59,569 nt of DNA from an uncultured Clostridia bacterium (GTDB lineage: Bacteria > Bacillota > Clostridia > Christensenellales > CAG-138). The stretch is taken from positions 1 through 59,569 of the forward strand of contig CAKTYT010000010.1 in NCBI GenBank assembly GCA_934633695.1, given 5' to 3'. A model generated the notes under the pieces. It saw only the letters and a program-made list of their open reading frames with translations, did not search any database and was not told the DNA's origin. Numbering within the stretch: position 1 is the stretch's first letter; every line of letters begins with the position of its first letter. The translations under genes were made by a program, and so were the position numbers. Shown one piece after another: positions 1 to 7,739 of this stretch.

Positions 1-72
1 GGGAACAACAGGGCTCGAACCTGTGACCCTCTGCTTGTAAGGCAGATGCTCTCCCAGCTGAGCTATGCTCCC
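1..72 (-). tRNA. tRNA-Val (anticodon TAC)
   Basis: Read on the minus strand this folds as a full cloverleaf: a 7-bp acceptor stem (GGGAGCA with TGTTCCC, one G-T pair), a D arm, an anticodon loop CTTACAA giving anticodon TAC (valine, GTA codons), and a T arm with GGTTCGAGCC. The window edge cuts at the acceptor end, so the discriminator base and any encoded CCA are not visible. The leader holds a perfect 14-bp palindrome at 77-90, probably a processing hairpin. Confidence 0.95.
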
Positions 73-120
73 ACAACGTTCCTAGGAACGCTTTCGCTGC
101 TCACTTCAAACAGCTTAATC

Positions 121-149
121 ATTATAGCCGATTCGCTAGGCTTTGTCAA
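121..149 (-). promoter_or_regulatory. Consensus promoter for tRNA-Val
   Basis: On the minus strand, a perfect -35 TTGACA (144-149) and a perfect -10 TATAAT (121-126) are separated by exactly 17 bases. It lies about 50 bases upstream of the tRNA and points at it. Confidence 0.88.
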
Positions 150-223
150 TAGCTTTTTTTGCTTTTTAAAGGTATATTTTATCTCTGCTCGGTACATTTT
201 ATTCGAGGTCATTCGCTTTTATG

Positions 224-252
224 TTGAAAACCACTCAAAAATGTTGTAACAT
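224..252 (+). promoter_or_regulatory. Probable promoter of the barnase/barstar pair
   Basis: TTGAAA at 224-229 and TAACAT at 247-252 have a 17-base spacer. The -10 is a weak match. It sits about 35 bases before the barnase start, which has its own AGGAG ribosome binding site. Confidence 0.5.
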
Positions 253-284
253 AACGCAGAGACCACAAACAGGAGCTTTTTATC

Positions 285-863
285 ATGAAAAAATTACTTG
301 CTTTTTTGCTTGCAGCGGCAATGCTGCTTGGAATATCTGCCTGCACTATTCTCGATGACGTAGATTTCCATGTCACCGATTCTCCGTCACAGACGGAAGC
401 ATTCGGCAAAACCGATGCCCCCACCGTTACCGATCCAATAACTGCCAACCCCACTGATGACCAAGCTGCAACATCAAGCCCCTCTCAGACACCTACCGAA
501 TGCCCAGTTATCGAAGACGGGTGCTATTCAAACCGTGACGACGTTGCACTGTACATTCATCTTTTCGGGCACCTTCCTGAAAATTTCATCACAAAGCGTG
601 AAGCACGCGAACTTGGTTGGAACGGCGGCGGGCTTGATGACTATGCTTACGGTTGTTCAATCGGCGGCGATCGCTTCGGCAACTACGAGGGTCTGCTGCC
701 CGAAGCACCCGGCAGGATCTACACCGAATGTGACATTGACACTACTCACACACGGTCCAGGGGTGCAAAACGCATTGTATTTTCCAATGATGGATTGATT
801 TTCTATACTGATGACCACTATGAGAGTTTCACCCTGCTTTACGGTGAGGAGGATGCAGAATGA
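285..863 (+). CDS. Barnase-family ribonuclease with lipoprotein signal
   Basis: A 192-residue protein. Residues 1-20 form a signal peptide ending in a lipobox (ISAC), so the mature N-terminus would be a lipidated cysteine. A Ser/Thr/Pro/Asp-rich linker of about 50 residues follows, then a barnase/RNase T1-like domain of about 110 residues. It matches barnase at LPENFITKREARELGW and at the catalytic elements: the general-base Glu (TECDID), the Arg pair around SRGAKRI and the catalytic His near the end (DDHYESF). The family cleaves RNA after guanine and is normally secreted free; a lipid anchor would tether it to the outer face of the membrane. The inhibitor gene follows with a 4-base overlap, the usual toxin/immunity arrangement. 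The start has AGGAG upstream. The family is certain; surface anchoring is inferred from the lipobox. Confidence 0.93.
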   Translation: MKKLLAFLLAAAMLLGISACTILDDVDFHVTDSPSQTEAFGKTDAPTVTDPITANPTDDQAATSSPSQTPTECPVIEDGCYSNRDDVALYIHLFGHLPENFITKREARELGWNGGGLDDYAYGCSIGGDRFGNYEGLLPEAPGRIYTECDIDTTHTRSRGAKRIVFSNDGLIFYTDDHYESFTLLYGEEDAE

Positions 864-1141
864 GTTCAAACCGCGTGACTGTCATTGACGGCAATTTTCT
901 TTCTGACAAAAAAACCGCCCATGCTTACATCAGCGAACGCCTGTCCTTTCCTGAATATTATGGCGGCAATCTTGATGCTCTGCATGACTGCCTCGCTTGT
1001 ATGGGAAAAAGGAAAATCGTCCTTTATGCATTTGACAAAGCAAAGCAGAATCTTGGCAGCTATGCAGATTCAATCATACGAGTCTTTATTGAATCAGCAG
1101 AGGAAAACCCTAGTCTTACGATATTCTTTGATGAAAACTGA
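860..1141 (+). CDS. Barstar-family ribonuclease inhibitor
   Basis: 93 residues matching barstar over its whole length, including the inhibitory segment PEYYGGNLDALHDCL, which carries the Tyr and two Asp residues that plug the barnase active site (Asp35 and Asp39 in the Bacillus protein). The start codon overlaps the barnase stop in an ATGA junction, so translation is coupled and the inhibitor is made whenever the RNase is. It has no signal peptide and acts in the cytoplasm to protect the producer before secretion. Convergent with the ABC permease gene, with a shared hairpin between them. Confidence 0.95.
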   Translation: MSSNRVTVIDGNFLSDKKTAHAYISERLSFPEYYGGNLDALHDCLACMGKRKIVLYAFDKAKQNLGSYADSIIRVFIESAEENPSLTIFFDEN

Positions 1142-1146
1142 AAGAT

Positions 1147-1172
1147 GAGCGGTCGGGCAAACCCTTCCGCTC
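1147..1172. terminator. Hairpin between convergent barstar and ABC permease genes
   Basis: GAGCGG (1147-1152) pairs with CCGCTC (1167-1172), with an inner GGG/CCC pairing. A T-rich run (TTGCTTTATT) follows on the plus strand. It probably terminates the barnase/barstar transcript. Confidence 0.7.
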
Positions 1173-1177
1173 TTGCT

Positions 1178-3247
1178 TTATTCGGCTTTCCTATGCTTTT
1201 CGCTCACTATTTTATAATATGAATTTGATGTGACCTTGTAAACGATTGCATAGAATATTGCAAATGCTGCAAAGCAAACCACACTCGTTATTGCAAACAG
1301 CCTGATATTGTTCAAATTGAACAGAACAAGCAGTCTGTATATCATTGGGAATGCGAACGCCATGTGACAGCCGGCGACGATCAGTGGCAGATAGAATACT
1401 GTCAGAAGCTGTGAGTTTATGCTTTTTCTTATCTCCCTGCCCGTCATACCTACTTTCTGCATAATATCGAACCTAGCATTGTCCTCGTAGCCTTCTGAAA
1501 TCTGCTTATAGTAAATTATTAGCACTGCGGCAAAGATAAACACAATGCTGAGCATAATTCCGAGAAAGAGGAGGCTTCCGTAAAGACCCAAGAAGCTGTC
1601 CCTTTCATATTCTCGGCATTCAATGAAAACATGTATTGCATCCGCTTTATCACCAAATTTGGCATCAATATCATCGCGTATTCCCGAACGGAGCGTTTCA
1701 AATGCCTTGATCTGTCCGTCACTATCGAGTCCGGTATCAAACTGATAAAACCAATTGTAGTACATGTGATCGTCTTCCAGTGCATCCTGAGCTTTCATAA
1801 AGTCCTTCAATGACGAATTAAGATCATTGACAACAACAAACAGTGTCGGCACCATCAACGAAGCAGAGTCGGGATCATTAATAAACTTGTCAAGTACCTT
1901 TTTTACCCTGTATGTGCCATTGCCGTCCAGAGTTATTTCATTTTCTTTGTAATCCATTCTATAGTTGAAGATCATAACTTCATCATCTGCGAGAGTTTCA
2001 TTTACCCCCATTGTCTTGTTATAATCCCCGACGGGTACAAATCTGACGATTCTTGTATTATCTGTGAATGACGAATTGCTCTCCTCGAGAGTCAATTCGC
2101 TGTTCACCGTGACTACGCCGTTTTCAATGCTGCAATATGCATAAGCGTAACGATAATCGCAAATATTTTCCTTGTTCACACCGTCTTTGCTGACAAGTGC
2201 ATCAATAACGCTGCGGCACTTATCAATGTTTTCATCGCTCAGTCCCTCAATGGATTCAAAGATGAATCTGCTGTCCAGCTGGCGTGGATACCTTGCTTTC
2301 ATTGCGTCTTCACCACCAAAATACAGACAGGTGGTACTCGACAGCATGACAAGAACCATGGTGATGAGTATGCAGACCGAAGCAAGCCCTGCACCATTGC
2401 GTTTCATTCTATAGGCCATCGATGAAACCGAAACAAAATGGTTTGCCTTATAGTAGTAGCTTTTGCACCTCTGCAAAATCCTGCACATTAAAACCGAACC
2501 TGCTATCATCAGCATATACGTTGCGGCAATTACCATTATGACGGCAAAGAAGAACAGCGTAAACGCCGTCAGCGGTTCCTTGATAGTTAAGGCGAGACCA
2601 TAGGCAGCTGCAAGAATTACTGCTCCCAGTGTACCGAGCAGCCAATTTGCCTTTGGAGGCTTTTCGCCGACACTTTCACTCCTCAACAATTTAATTGCAC
2701 TTGATGACGCAACTTGCCTGAGTGAATTCAATGTCAGCAGGACGAAAATCGCCGCATAAACCATCAATGTATCCACGACGGCATGAGTGCAGATGTTGAA
2801 GTTGTAGTTGACAGAACTTCTTATTATATTGACGAGCAAAAGCTCCGCACCTTTTGAAAGTAATATTCCGAGGAATAACCCGCTCACAACTGCGATGAGA
2901 AAAACGATCATCGTTTCCCAAAAAATAGTAATTCCTATATCCCTCTTTTTCATGCCGAGGATATTATAAAGACCGAATTCTTTCTTTCTCCGCTTCATTA
3001 AAAACGAATCCGTATAGAAGAGGAAGAGACATGCAAACACAGCAATAACGCCCCTGCCAAGTCCAAGCACAGTTCTCAATGAATCAGAATGGGCCATGTT
3101 GTTCAGCATTTCACCGTAAACGAGAGAGGAGACGATGTAATACATCATTATCATGCCAACGCATGTCAGAATGTATGGTACATAGAGCCGTTTATTCTTC
3201 CTAATGGAGTCAACGGCCAGGCTCGGAAAGAATTTTCTTCTCTTCAT
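1178..3247 (-). CDS. BceB/FtsX-type ABC transporter permease
   Basis: 689 residues with the BceB topology: an N-terminal transmembrane helix, three more to about residue 185, another cluster at about 200-310, a large extracytoplasmic domain of over 200 residues (about 310-535), and three C-terminal helices. These permeases work with a BceA-type ATPase to free peptide-antibiotic targets (bacitracin and related compounds) and signal to a cognate histidine kinase. The start overlaps the ATPase stop by 4 bases. With the adjacent kinase and response regulator it forms a complete detoxification and sensing module. The drug specificity cannot be read from the sequence. Confidence 0.9.
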   Translation of the reverse strand: MKRRKFFPSLAVDSIRKNKRLYVPYILTCVGMIMMYYIVSSLVYGEMLNNMAHSDSLRTVLGLGRGVIAVFACLFLFYTDSFLMKRRKKEFGLYNILGMKKRDIGITIFWETMIVFLIAVVSGLFLGILLSKGAELLLVNIIRSSVNYNFNICTHAVVDTLMVYAAIFVLLTLNSLRQVASSSAIKLLRSESVGEKPPKANWLLGTLGAVILAAAYGLALTIKEPLTAFTLFFFAVIMVIAATYMLMIAGSVLMCRILQRCKSYYYKANHFVSVSSMAYRMKRNGAGLASVCILITMVLVMLSSTTCLYFGGEDAMKARYPRQLDSRFIFESIEGLSDENIDKCRSVIDALVSKDGVNKENICDYRYAYAYCSIENGVVTVNSELTLEESNSSFTDNTRIVRFVPVGDYNKTMGVNETLADDEVMIFNYRMDYKENEITLDGNGTYRVKKVLDKFINDPDSASLMVPTLFVVVNDLNSSLKDFMKAQDALEDDHMYYNWFYQFDTGLDSDGQIKAFETLRSGIRDDIDAKFGDKADAIHVFIECREYERDSFLGLYGSLLFLGIMLSIVFIFAAVLIIYYKQISEGYEDNARFDIMQKVGMTGREIRKSINSQLLTVFYLPLIVAGCHMAFAFPMIYRLLVLFNLNNIRLFAITSVVCFAAFAIFYAIVYKVTSNSYYKIVSEKHRKAE

Positions 3248-4005
3248 CTTGCACCACCCGTTGCAAGCAGTGTAAGCGTGTCGGTGATCCTCTTGTACAA
3301 CTGCTCGTCATAAGCTTCGCCGCGATAAATCTGATGGAAGACCTCTCCATCCTTGATAAACAGTACCCTGCCGGCCGTGCTTGCAGCCTTGACAGAGTGC
3401 GTTACCATAAGCACTGTCTGTCCCAAGGCATTAACCTCTTTAAACAGCCTCAAAAGCTCATCAGATGAACGTGAGTCGAGTGCCCCCGTCGGCTCATCCG
3501 CAAGAATCAGCTTCGGGTTTGTTATCAATGCTCTTGCAACAGCTGCACGCTGTTTTTGTCCGCCTGAAATTTCATAGGGATATTTTTTCAACAGATCTGT
3601 GATGTTGAGTCTGCCCGCAATACGATTCATTCTAGATTCCATTTCGTTTCTGTTTTTCCCGGCAAGAACGAGCGGAAGGTAGATGTTATCCTCAACTGAG
3701 AATGTGTCAAGCAGATTAAAATCCTGAAACACGAAGCCGAGATTATCCCTTCTGAACTCCGCAATCTTAGAATCCTTTATCGCTGCAAGATCCATCCCAT
3801 CGAGGATCACGCTGCCTGCCGTTGGCTTGTCGAGTGCTGCAAGGATGTTCAGCAGTGTCGTTTTGCCCGAACCCGACTCGCCCATTATTGCAACAAACTC
3901 TCCCTCTTCAACGTTAAAATTAACGTTTTTCAGAGCCTCAACTTTGTTTGTTCCAAACCTTGAAGAATAGACTTTTTTCAGTCCGTTTACTTCCAAAATA
4001 CTCAT
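3244..4005 (-). CDS. BceA-type ABC transporter ATP-binding protein
   Basis: 253 residues from the ATG at 4005, which has a GAGGTGG ribosome binding site. An in-frame upstream start at 4056 lies in the leader hairpin and is unlikely. It has Walker A GESGSGKTT, Q-loop VFQDFNLL, signature SGGQKQR, Walker B LILADEPTGALD and the H-loop MVTHS. It is closest to the LolD/MacB/BceA branch and partners the FtsX-type permease immediately downstream (ATGA overlap). It has its own upstream promoter region separate from the regulator genes. Confidence 0.93.
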   Translation of the reverse strand: MSILEVNGLKKVYSSRFGTNKVEALKNVNFNVEEGEFVAIMGESGSGKTTLLNILAALDKPTAGSVILDGMDLAAIKDSKIAEFRRDNLGFVFQDFNLLDTFSVEDNIYLPLVLAGKNRNEMESRMNRIAGRLNITDLLKKYPYEISGGQKQRAAVARALITNPKLILADEPTGALDSRSSDELLRLFKEVNALGQTVLMVTHSVKAASTAGRVLFIKDGEVFHQIYRGEAYDEQLYKRITDTLTLLATGGAR

Positions 4006-4036
4006 TTTTTCCACCTCAAAGCATAGTTTTGTGTCC

Positions 4037-4128
4037 TCGGTGCTTCCACCGAGCACTGATAATTATAGACCCAGACACAATTGCCTCTCCATAATATCTA
4101 CTTACATTCCGCACAGTTCTTCTTACAT
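4037..4128 (-). promoter_or_regulatory. Probable promoter, direct repeats and leader hairpin of the BceAB genes
   Basis: On the minus strand: two copies of ATGTAAG (plus-strand CTTACAT at 4101-4107 and 4122-4128) have starts 21 bases apart, two helical turns. A TATAAT -10 lies at 4062-4067 with no good -35. The transcribed leader holds a 7-bp hairpin CTCGGTG/CACCGAG with a 4-base loop (4037-4055). This layout fits an OmpR-family activator (the BceR-like regulator encoded next door) binding tandem repeats upstream of a weak promoter. Activator identity is inferred. Confidence 0.5.
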
Positions 4129-4140
4129 AAATGCAAGAAG

Positions 4141-5130
4141 TTACTCTGCTCTGAGGTTGTATTGCCCGATTTTAAGCCTGATAACAGTCCCCTTGCCGAC
4201 TGTCGACTCCGCTCTTATGCCAATGCCAAGTTTACCACACACGCGTTTACACAAGTATAGTCCGATCCCGCTGGCATGACTATCTCCGCACCTGCCGTTG
4301 CTTCCTGTATACCCCTTTTCAAACACTCTAGGCAGATCCTCCGCAGAAATTCCTATTCCGGTATCCCATATGCATATCTCATCATCTTCTGCTCTTATTC
4401 CGATACAGCCCTCATGAGTGTACTTGAGTGCGTTTGAAAGAAGCTGTTCAATGACGAACGAAAACCATTTTTCGTCCGTGACGACAGTTCTCTCAATCGG
4501 TTCATATTCAAGTTTAATACGCCTGAAAATGAATTCAGCCGCAAACTTCTTTATCGATTTTCTAAGCAATTCGTCTGCATCAAAAAGCTTAATCACCATG
4601 TCATTCGTTTCAGAATCAAGCCGCAAAAATGCCATTACCATCTCAACATACTGCTCAATTCTAGATAAATCCGACCTCACACGCCTTGCAAGCATGTTAT
4701 CACTTTCCTGCACGGTGAGGTGCATTGAAGCAATCGGAGTCTTTATCTGATGCACCCATGTTGAATAGTATTCAATCATATCTGCATATCGTTTTTCCAT
4801 TTCATTGCTCAACAAAATGTTTTCCGTTTTTAGCTGCTCGATTAGTGAAAACAAATCTTTTTCTATTATCCCCTCAGGCAGCGGAAGCTCCGACAGCATG
4901 GCCGCACCGTTTACGTGGACCTTGTTTAAGTTTTTATGTTTTTTAAAAATTTTCGCCGCATCAAATACAGTACACACAATCGCTGCAACAAAGCAAATGA
5001 TAAAAGGATATAAGACCGCTTTAAGTGGAAGATGATAAAGTGCAAAAGACGCTGCAAAGACTCCGAAAAAAAACATCAAAAGAATCCAGATCACATATCT
5101 CTGTTTTATGTATCCTTTTATCATGTTCAC
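4141..5130 (-). CDS. BceS-like intramembrane-sensing histidine kinase
   Basis: 329 residues. Two N-terminal transmembrane helices (about 12-30 and 37-57) have almost no extracellular loop, typical of BceS-type kinases that sense through their partner transporter. The H-box WVHQIKTPIASM supplies the phosphorylated His, followed by N-box LLSNALKYT, G1 DTGIGIS, an F-box near FEKGYTG and G2 SGIGLYLC. The start overlaps the response regulator stop by 4 bases (ATGA). It probably relays transporter activity to the regulator, which then induces the ABC genes. Confidence 0.92.
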   Translation of the reverse strand: MNMIKGYIKQRYVIWILLMFFFGVFAASFALYHLPLKAVLYPFIICFVAAIVCTVFDAAKIFKKHKNLNKVHVNGAAMLSELPLPEGIIEKDLFSLIEQLKTENILLSNEMEKRYADMIEYYSTWVHQIKTPIASMHLTVQESDNMLARRVRSDLSRIEQYVEMVMAFLRLDSETNDMVIKLFDADELLRKSIKKFAAEFIFRRIKLEYEPIERTVVTDEKWFSFVIEQLLSNALKYTHEGCIGIRAEDDEICIWDTGIGISAEDLPRVFEKGYTGSNGRCGDSHASGIGLYLCKRVCGKLGIGIRAESTVGKGTVIRLKIGQYNLRAE

Positions 5131-5798
5131 TCCACTATGTACCCGACTTTGAACTTTGTTGTTATAAAATGCGTAAGTCCTGCACCGTCAAGCTTTTTAC
5201 GCAGGCGGTTGACATTGACCGTAAGCGTATTTTCATCAACAAAGACATCCGTTGCCCAAAGTTTTTCCATAAGCATTTCTCTGCTGACAACTTTACCCTT
5301 GTTTTCCATTAAGCAAAGCAATATTCTGTATTCATTTTTTGTCAGCTCGACCCTGTTTCCATCGATACTCAAGCTGTTATCACCCGTATTGAGTGTCGCT
5401 CCTCTGTGGCAGAGTACAGGTGCGGAGGCTGCAAAGTCATATGCACGACGAAGTGTTGCCTGCATTTTTGCCATAAGCACTGCAAGATCAAACGGCTTTG
5501 CAATAAAATCATCCGCACCCATATTCACTGCCATAACGATATTCATGTTATCCGCAGCTGACGAAATAATTATTATCGGCACATTTGACCGTTTTCTTAT
5601 CTCCGTGCACCAGTGATAACCGTTGTAAAACGGAAGAGAAATATCCAGCAATACGATATGCGGGAGGAATTCGTCATACTGTTCCATGACAAATCTGAAA
5701 TCCCGCACTACACTGACTTCAAACCCCCATGTCTCCGCATGGCTGCGTATCGCTTCCGAAATTCCCCGGTCGTCTTCAACAATCATCAATTTATACAT
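5127..5798 (-). CDS. BceR-like OmpR-family response regulator
   Basis: 223 residues from the ATG at 5798, which has a strong CAGGGGGT site; the reading frame extends upstream to 5882 but without a ribosome binding site. The receiver domain has the acidic pair VEDD, phospho-acceptor Asp in VLLDISLP and conserved Lys in AKPFD. The C-terminal half is a winged helix ending in the usual VNRLRKKL recognition-helix region. First gene of the regulator-kinase pair, driven by the promoter at 5821-5850. Confidence 0.94.
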   Translation of the reverse strand: MYKLMIVEDDRGISEAIRSHAETWGFEVSVVRDFRFVMEQYDEFLPHIVLLDISLPFYNGYHWCTEIRKRSNVPIIIISSAADNMNIVMAVNMGADDFIAKPFDLAVLMAKMQATLRRAYDFAASAPVLCHRGATLNTGDNSLSIDGNRVELTKNEYRILLCLMENKGKVVSREMLMEKLWATDVFVDENTLTVNVNRLRKKLDGAGLTHFITTKFKVGYIVE

Positions 5799-5820
5799 AG
5801 TCGTACCCCCTGTTCGCTCT

Positions 5821-5850
5821 ATTATAGCACTCACATCGTTTAAATGACAA
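5821..5850 (-). promoter_or_regulatory. Promoter of the BceRS-like genes
   Basis: Minus-strand TTGTCA (5845-5850) and TATAAT (5821-5826) with an 18-base spacer, just upstream of the response regulator start at 5798. Confidence 0.75.
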
Positions 5851-5861
5851 CATATTAAATG

Positions 5862-5895
5862 AAAAACGGGTGGAACCGCCATTGCGAGCCCACCC
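5862..5895 (-). terminator. Terminator after the XRE/beta-helix gene
   Basis: Minus-strand hairpin GGGTGG/CCACCC (5890-5895 with 5868-5873) followed by GTTTTTC (5861-5867). It lies just downstream of the stop at 5920. Confidence 0.7.
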
Positions 5896-5919
5896 TAAAC
5901 GCCTATGCCCAATTAAGAG

Positions 5920-7248
5920 TTATTCTTCATCTTCACTTTCTTCCGGAGTAAAATCAAAATCCTCCTCATTAAGATCAAGGTCCTCGTCTTCAGAGTCAAA
6001 CTCCTCTGCGAACTTTCTGTCAAAATGCTTGCCGAATTTCTCTCCGAAGTCAATTTTGCCCATTGCTTCTTCTACTGCACGGTTTATGTAATCACCTATA
6101 TCGAAGTTCGACATTCCCGACGAATCTTTTGTATTTTTGCCGCCGCTTCTGCCATTTGAGCTGTGTTTCGTGCCTGCGGTAAAATTTCTTCCCGAGCCTG
6201 CCGTTACGCTGCCGTCAACTCTGCCTGCCGTCACATTTCCGCCTGCATTAATGTCCCCGTCAACATCTTCGCAATTTACCCACGAACCCGCATTGACATC
6301 CCCTGCAACATTTCCGCAGGTTATGCTGGTACCTGCCTTTACATCTCCGCAGACGCTGCCGCAGTTGATTGAAGAAAAAGCCGTGTTTGCGTCACCTGCA
6401 ATCGTTTTGCAGCCGACTTTGCCTACTGCACTCACGTCACCGCCGACATTTCCGCAGGTTAGGTCATTCTTTGTTGTCACATCTCCATTCACATCACCGC
6501 ACGCAACAGTTCCGCCTGCCTTTGCATCGCCGTCCACATCACCGCAATTTACATTTCCACCTGCCGAAATATCGCCGTTCACACGACCGCAGTTTATGCT
6601 TCCACCCGATTTTACATCGCCTGCAACGTCATGGCAATTTACGTTCCCGCCTGCTTTTGCGTCGCCGTTTATAGTACCGTCGCACTCAATACTTCCCCCT
6701 GCCAGCAAGTCGCCACGGATTTTACCGCAGTAAAGATTGCCATATGTGATGACATCACCCTGCACATTATCGGAAATTTTCGCGTTGCCGTACACTTCAA
6801 TTCTGCATCTGCTGCCGTATCTTCCGCTGTCAGCATTGATAACGAGGGGAATTTCCATATTTTCGTACTCCTTGGAATCAAGCACCTGCCGTCCCCTGCA
6901 AAGAATAACACGCAAAACTTCGTCATCCTGAATTGAATCAAGCCCAAAGCTGCGTACAATTACCCTCTGAGTTTCATCAGCACGGGATTCATCAACAGAC
7001 TCAGCCGTTCCATTCTCCTCTGCCGATTCATTTACCGGCTGCCTTTCTTCTTTTCCGAGCAGATAATCAATTGAAACATCAAAGAACTTTGCGATTTCCG
7101 CAATGATTTCAATGTCAGGATAGGAAGCAGCCGTTTCCCACTTGCTCACCGCCTGTACCGTTACTCCGAATTCAGCAGCAAGCTGTTCCTGTGTCAGGTT
7201 TCTCTCCTTGCGAAGGGATCTAAATCTCTCTGCAAATGCATTTTTCAT
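5920..7248 (-). CDS. XRE-type regulator fused to a cysteine-ladder beta-helix
   Basis: 442 residues from the ATG at 7248, which has GGTGA at proper spacing; the ATG at 7260 is almost on top of AAAGGA. Residues 2-65 are a cro/cI-type helix-turn-helix (LTQEQLAAEFGVTVQAVSKWE). A charged linker and a conserved region to about 160 follow. Residues about 164-350 are a run of 12-13 repeats of about 15 residues of the form GD-x3-GG-x-VNCG-x-V, like bactofilin or other polymer-forming beta-helices. Cysteines fall at 174, 189, 205, 220, 235, 250, 265, 280, 296, 311 and 326, one per turn. After a Gly/Ser/Lys linker the C-terminus is strongly acidic. The gene stands alone with its own terminator and a long upstream region full of dyads, which suggests autoregulation. 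Ligand and target genes are unknown. Confidence 0.88.
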   Translation of the reverse strand: MKNAFAERFRSLRKERNLTQEQLAAEFGVTVQAVSKWETAASYPDIEIIAEIAKFFDVSIDYLLGKEERQPVNESAEENGTAESVDESRADETQRVIVRSFGLDSIQDDEVLRVILCRGRQVLDSKEYENMEIPLVINADSGRYGSRCRIEVYGNAKISDNVQGDVITYGNLYCGKIRGDLLAGGSIECDGTINGDAKAGGNVNCHDVAGDVKSGGSINCGRVNGDISAGGNVNCGDVDGDAKAGGTVACGDVNGDVTTKNDLTCGNVGGDVSAVGKVGCKTIAGDANTAFSSINCGSVCGDVKAGTSITCGNVAGDVNAGSWVNCEDVDGDINAGGNVTAGRVDGSVTAGSGRNFTAGTKHSSNGRSGGKNTKDSSGMSNFDIGDYINRAVEEAMGKIDFGEKFGKHFDRKFAEEFDSEDEDLDLNEEDFDFTPEESEDEE

Positions 7249-7310
7249 ATTGTTCACCATTTCCTTTCAAGTTTGTGCCGTACAGCATATCAACCCTGTC
7301 GACGTTTTCG

Positions 7311-7387
7311 ATTCTATCAGCGTGCAGAAAAATTCGCAAGCAATTCAAAGTTGAATTAAAAAAACACTTTTTTCAACCCGGAGTTGA
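7311..7387 (-). promoter_or_regulatory. Promoter and operator dyads of the XRE gene
   Basis: On the minus strand, TTGCGA (7334-7339) and TAGAAT (7311-7316) are 17 bases apart. Two bases upstream of the -35 is a perfect dyad AATTCAAAGTTGAATT (7342-7357), and further up TCAAC-N5-GTTGA (7373-7387). The position next to the -35 is typical of repressor or activator operators; the adjacent XRE protein is the obvious candidate. Confidence 0.6.
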
Positions 7388-7739
7388 TTTAGACGGGTGG
7401 ATTCGCTTATCGTGTTTATTATGTCTACTAGCTTTATTTTTTGTTTCCGTGTATCAACTTCTTGTTGATTTTTCTTGTTTCACGGGATTTTTTGTCCTGT
7501 TCTTTAGTTTAAAAGAGGCAATATCCCTTGTTCGCATTTTTCTACGGTTTATTTTTTTACTCAGACAAACTCATGCCGGTGCATTTTTTCTGCACAACGT
7601 TCGCACCGTGTTTCAGGTTCAAGTTATGCTGCAACACAGCAATTCTACTTTGAGTTGAATAGGTATCGATAGCAATATCGTTTGGCTTTTTGTTTCTTTT
7701 GATGTACTCTGTGCATTCAACCTCGAATTGATATTGTGA
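7388..7739. other. Intergenic region with further TCAAC-N5-GTTGA dyads
   Basis: No gene was recognised. The region is AT-rich and carries ATCAAC-N5-GTTGAT (7453-7469) and a one-mismatch copy TCAAC-N5-ATTGA (7717-7731), of the same form as the dyad at 7373. A weak hairpin GTGCA/TGCAC lies near 7579-7595 and might end the ABC exporter transcript. I see no tRNA or recognisable riboswitch here. Confidence 0.5.
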
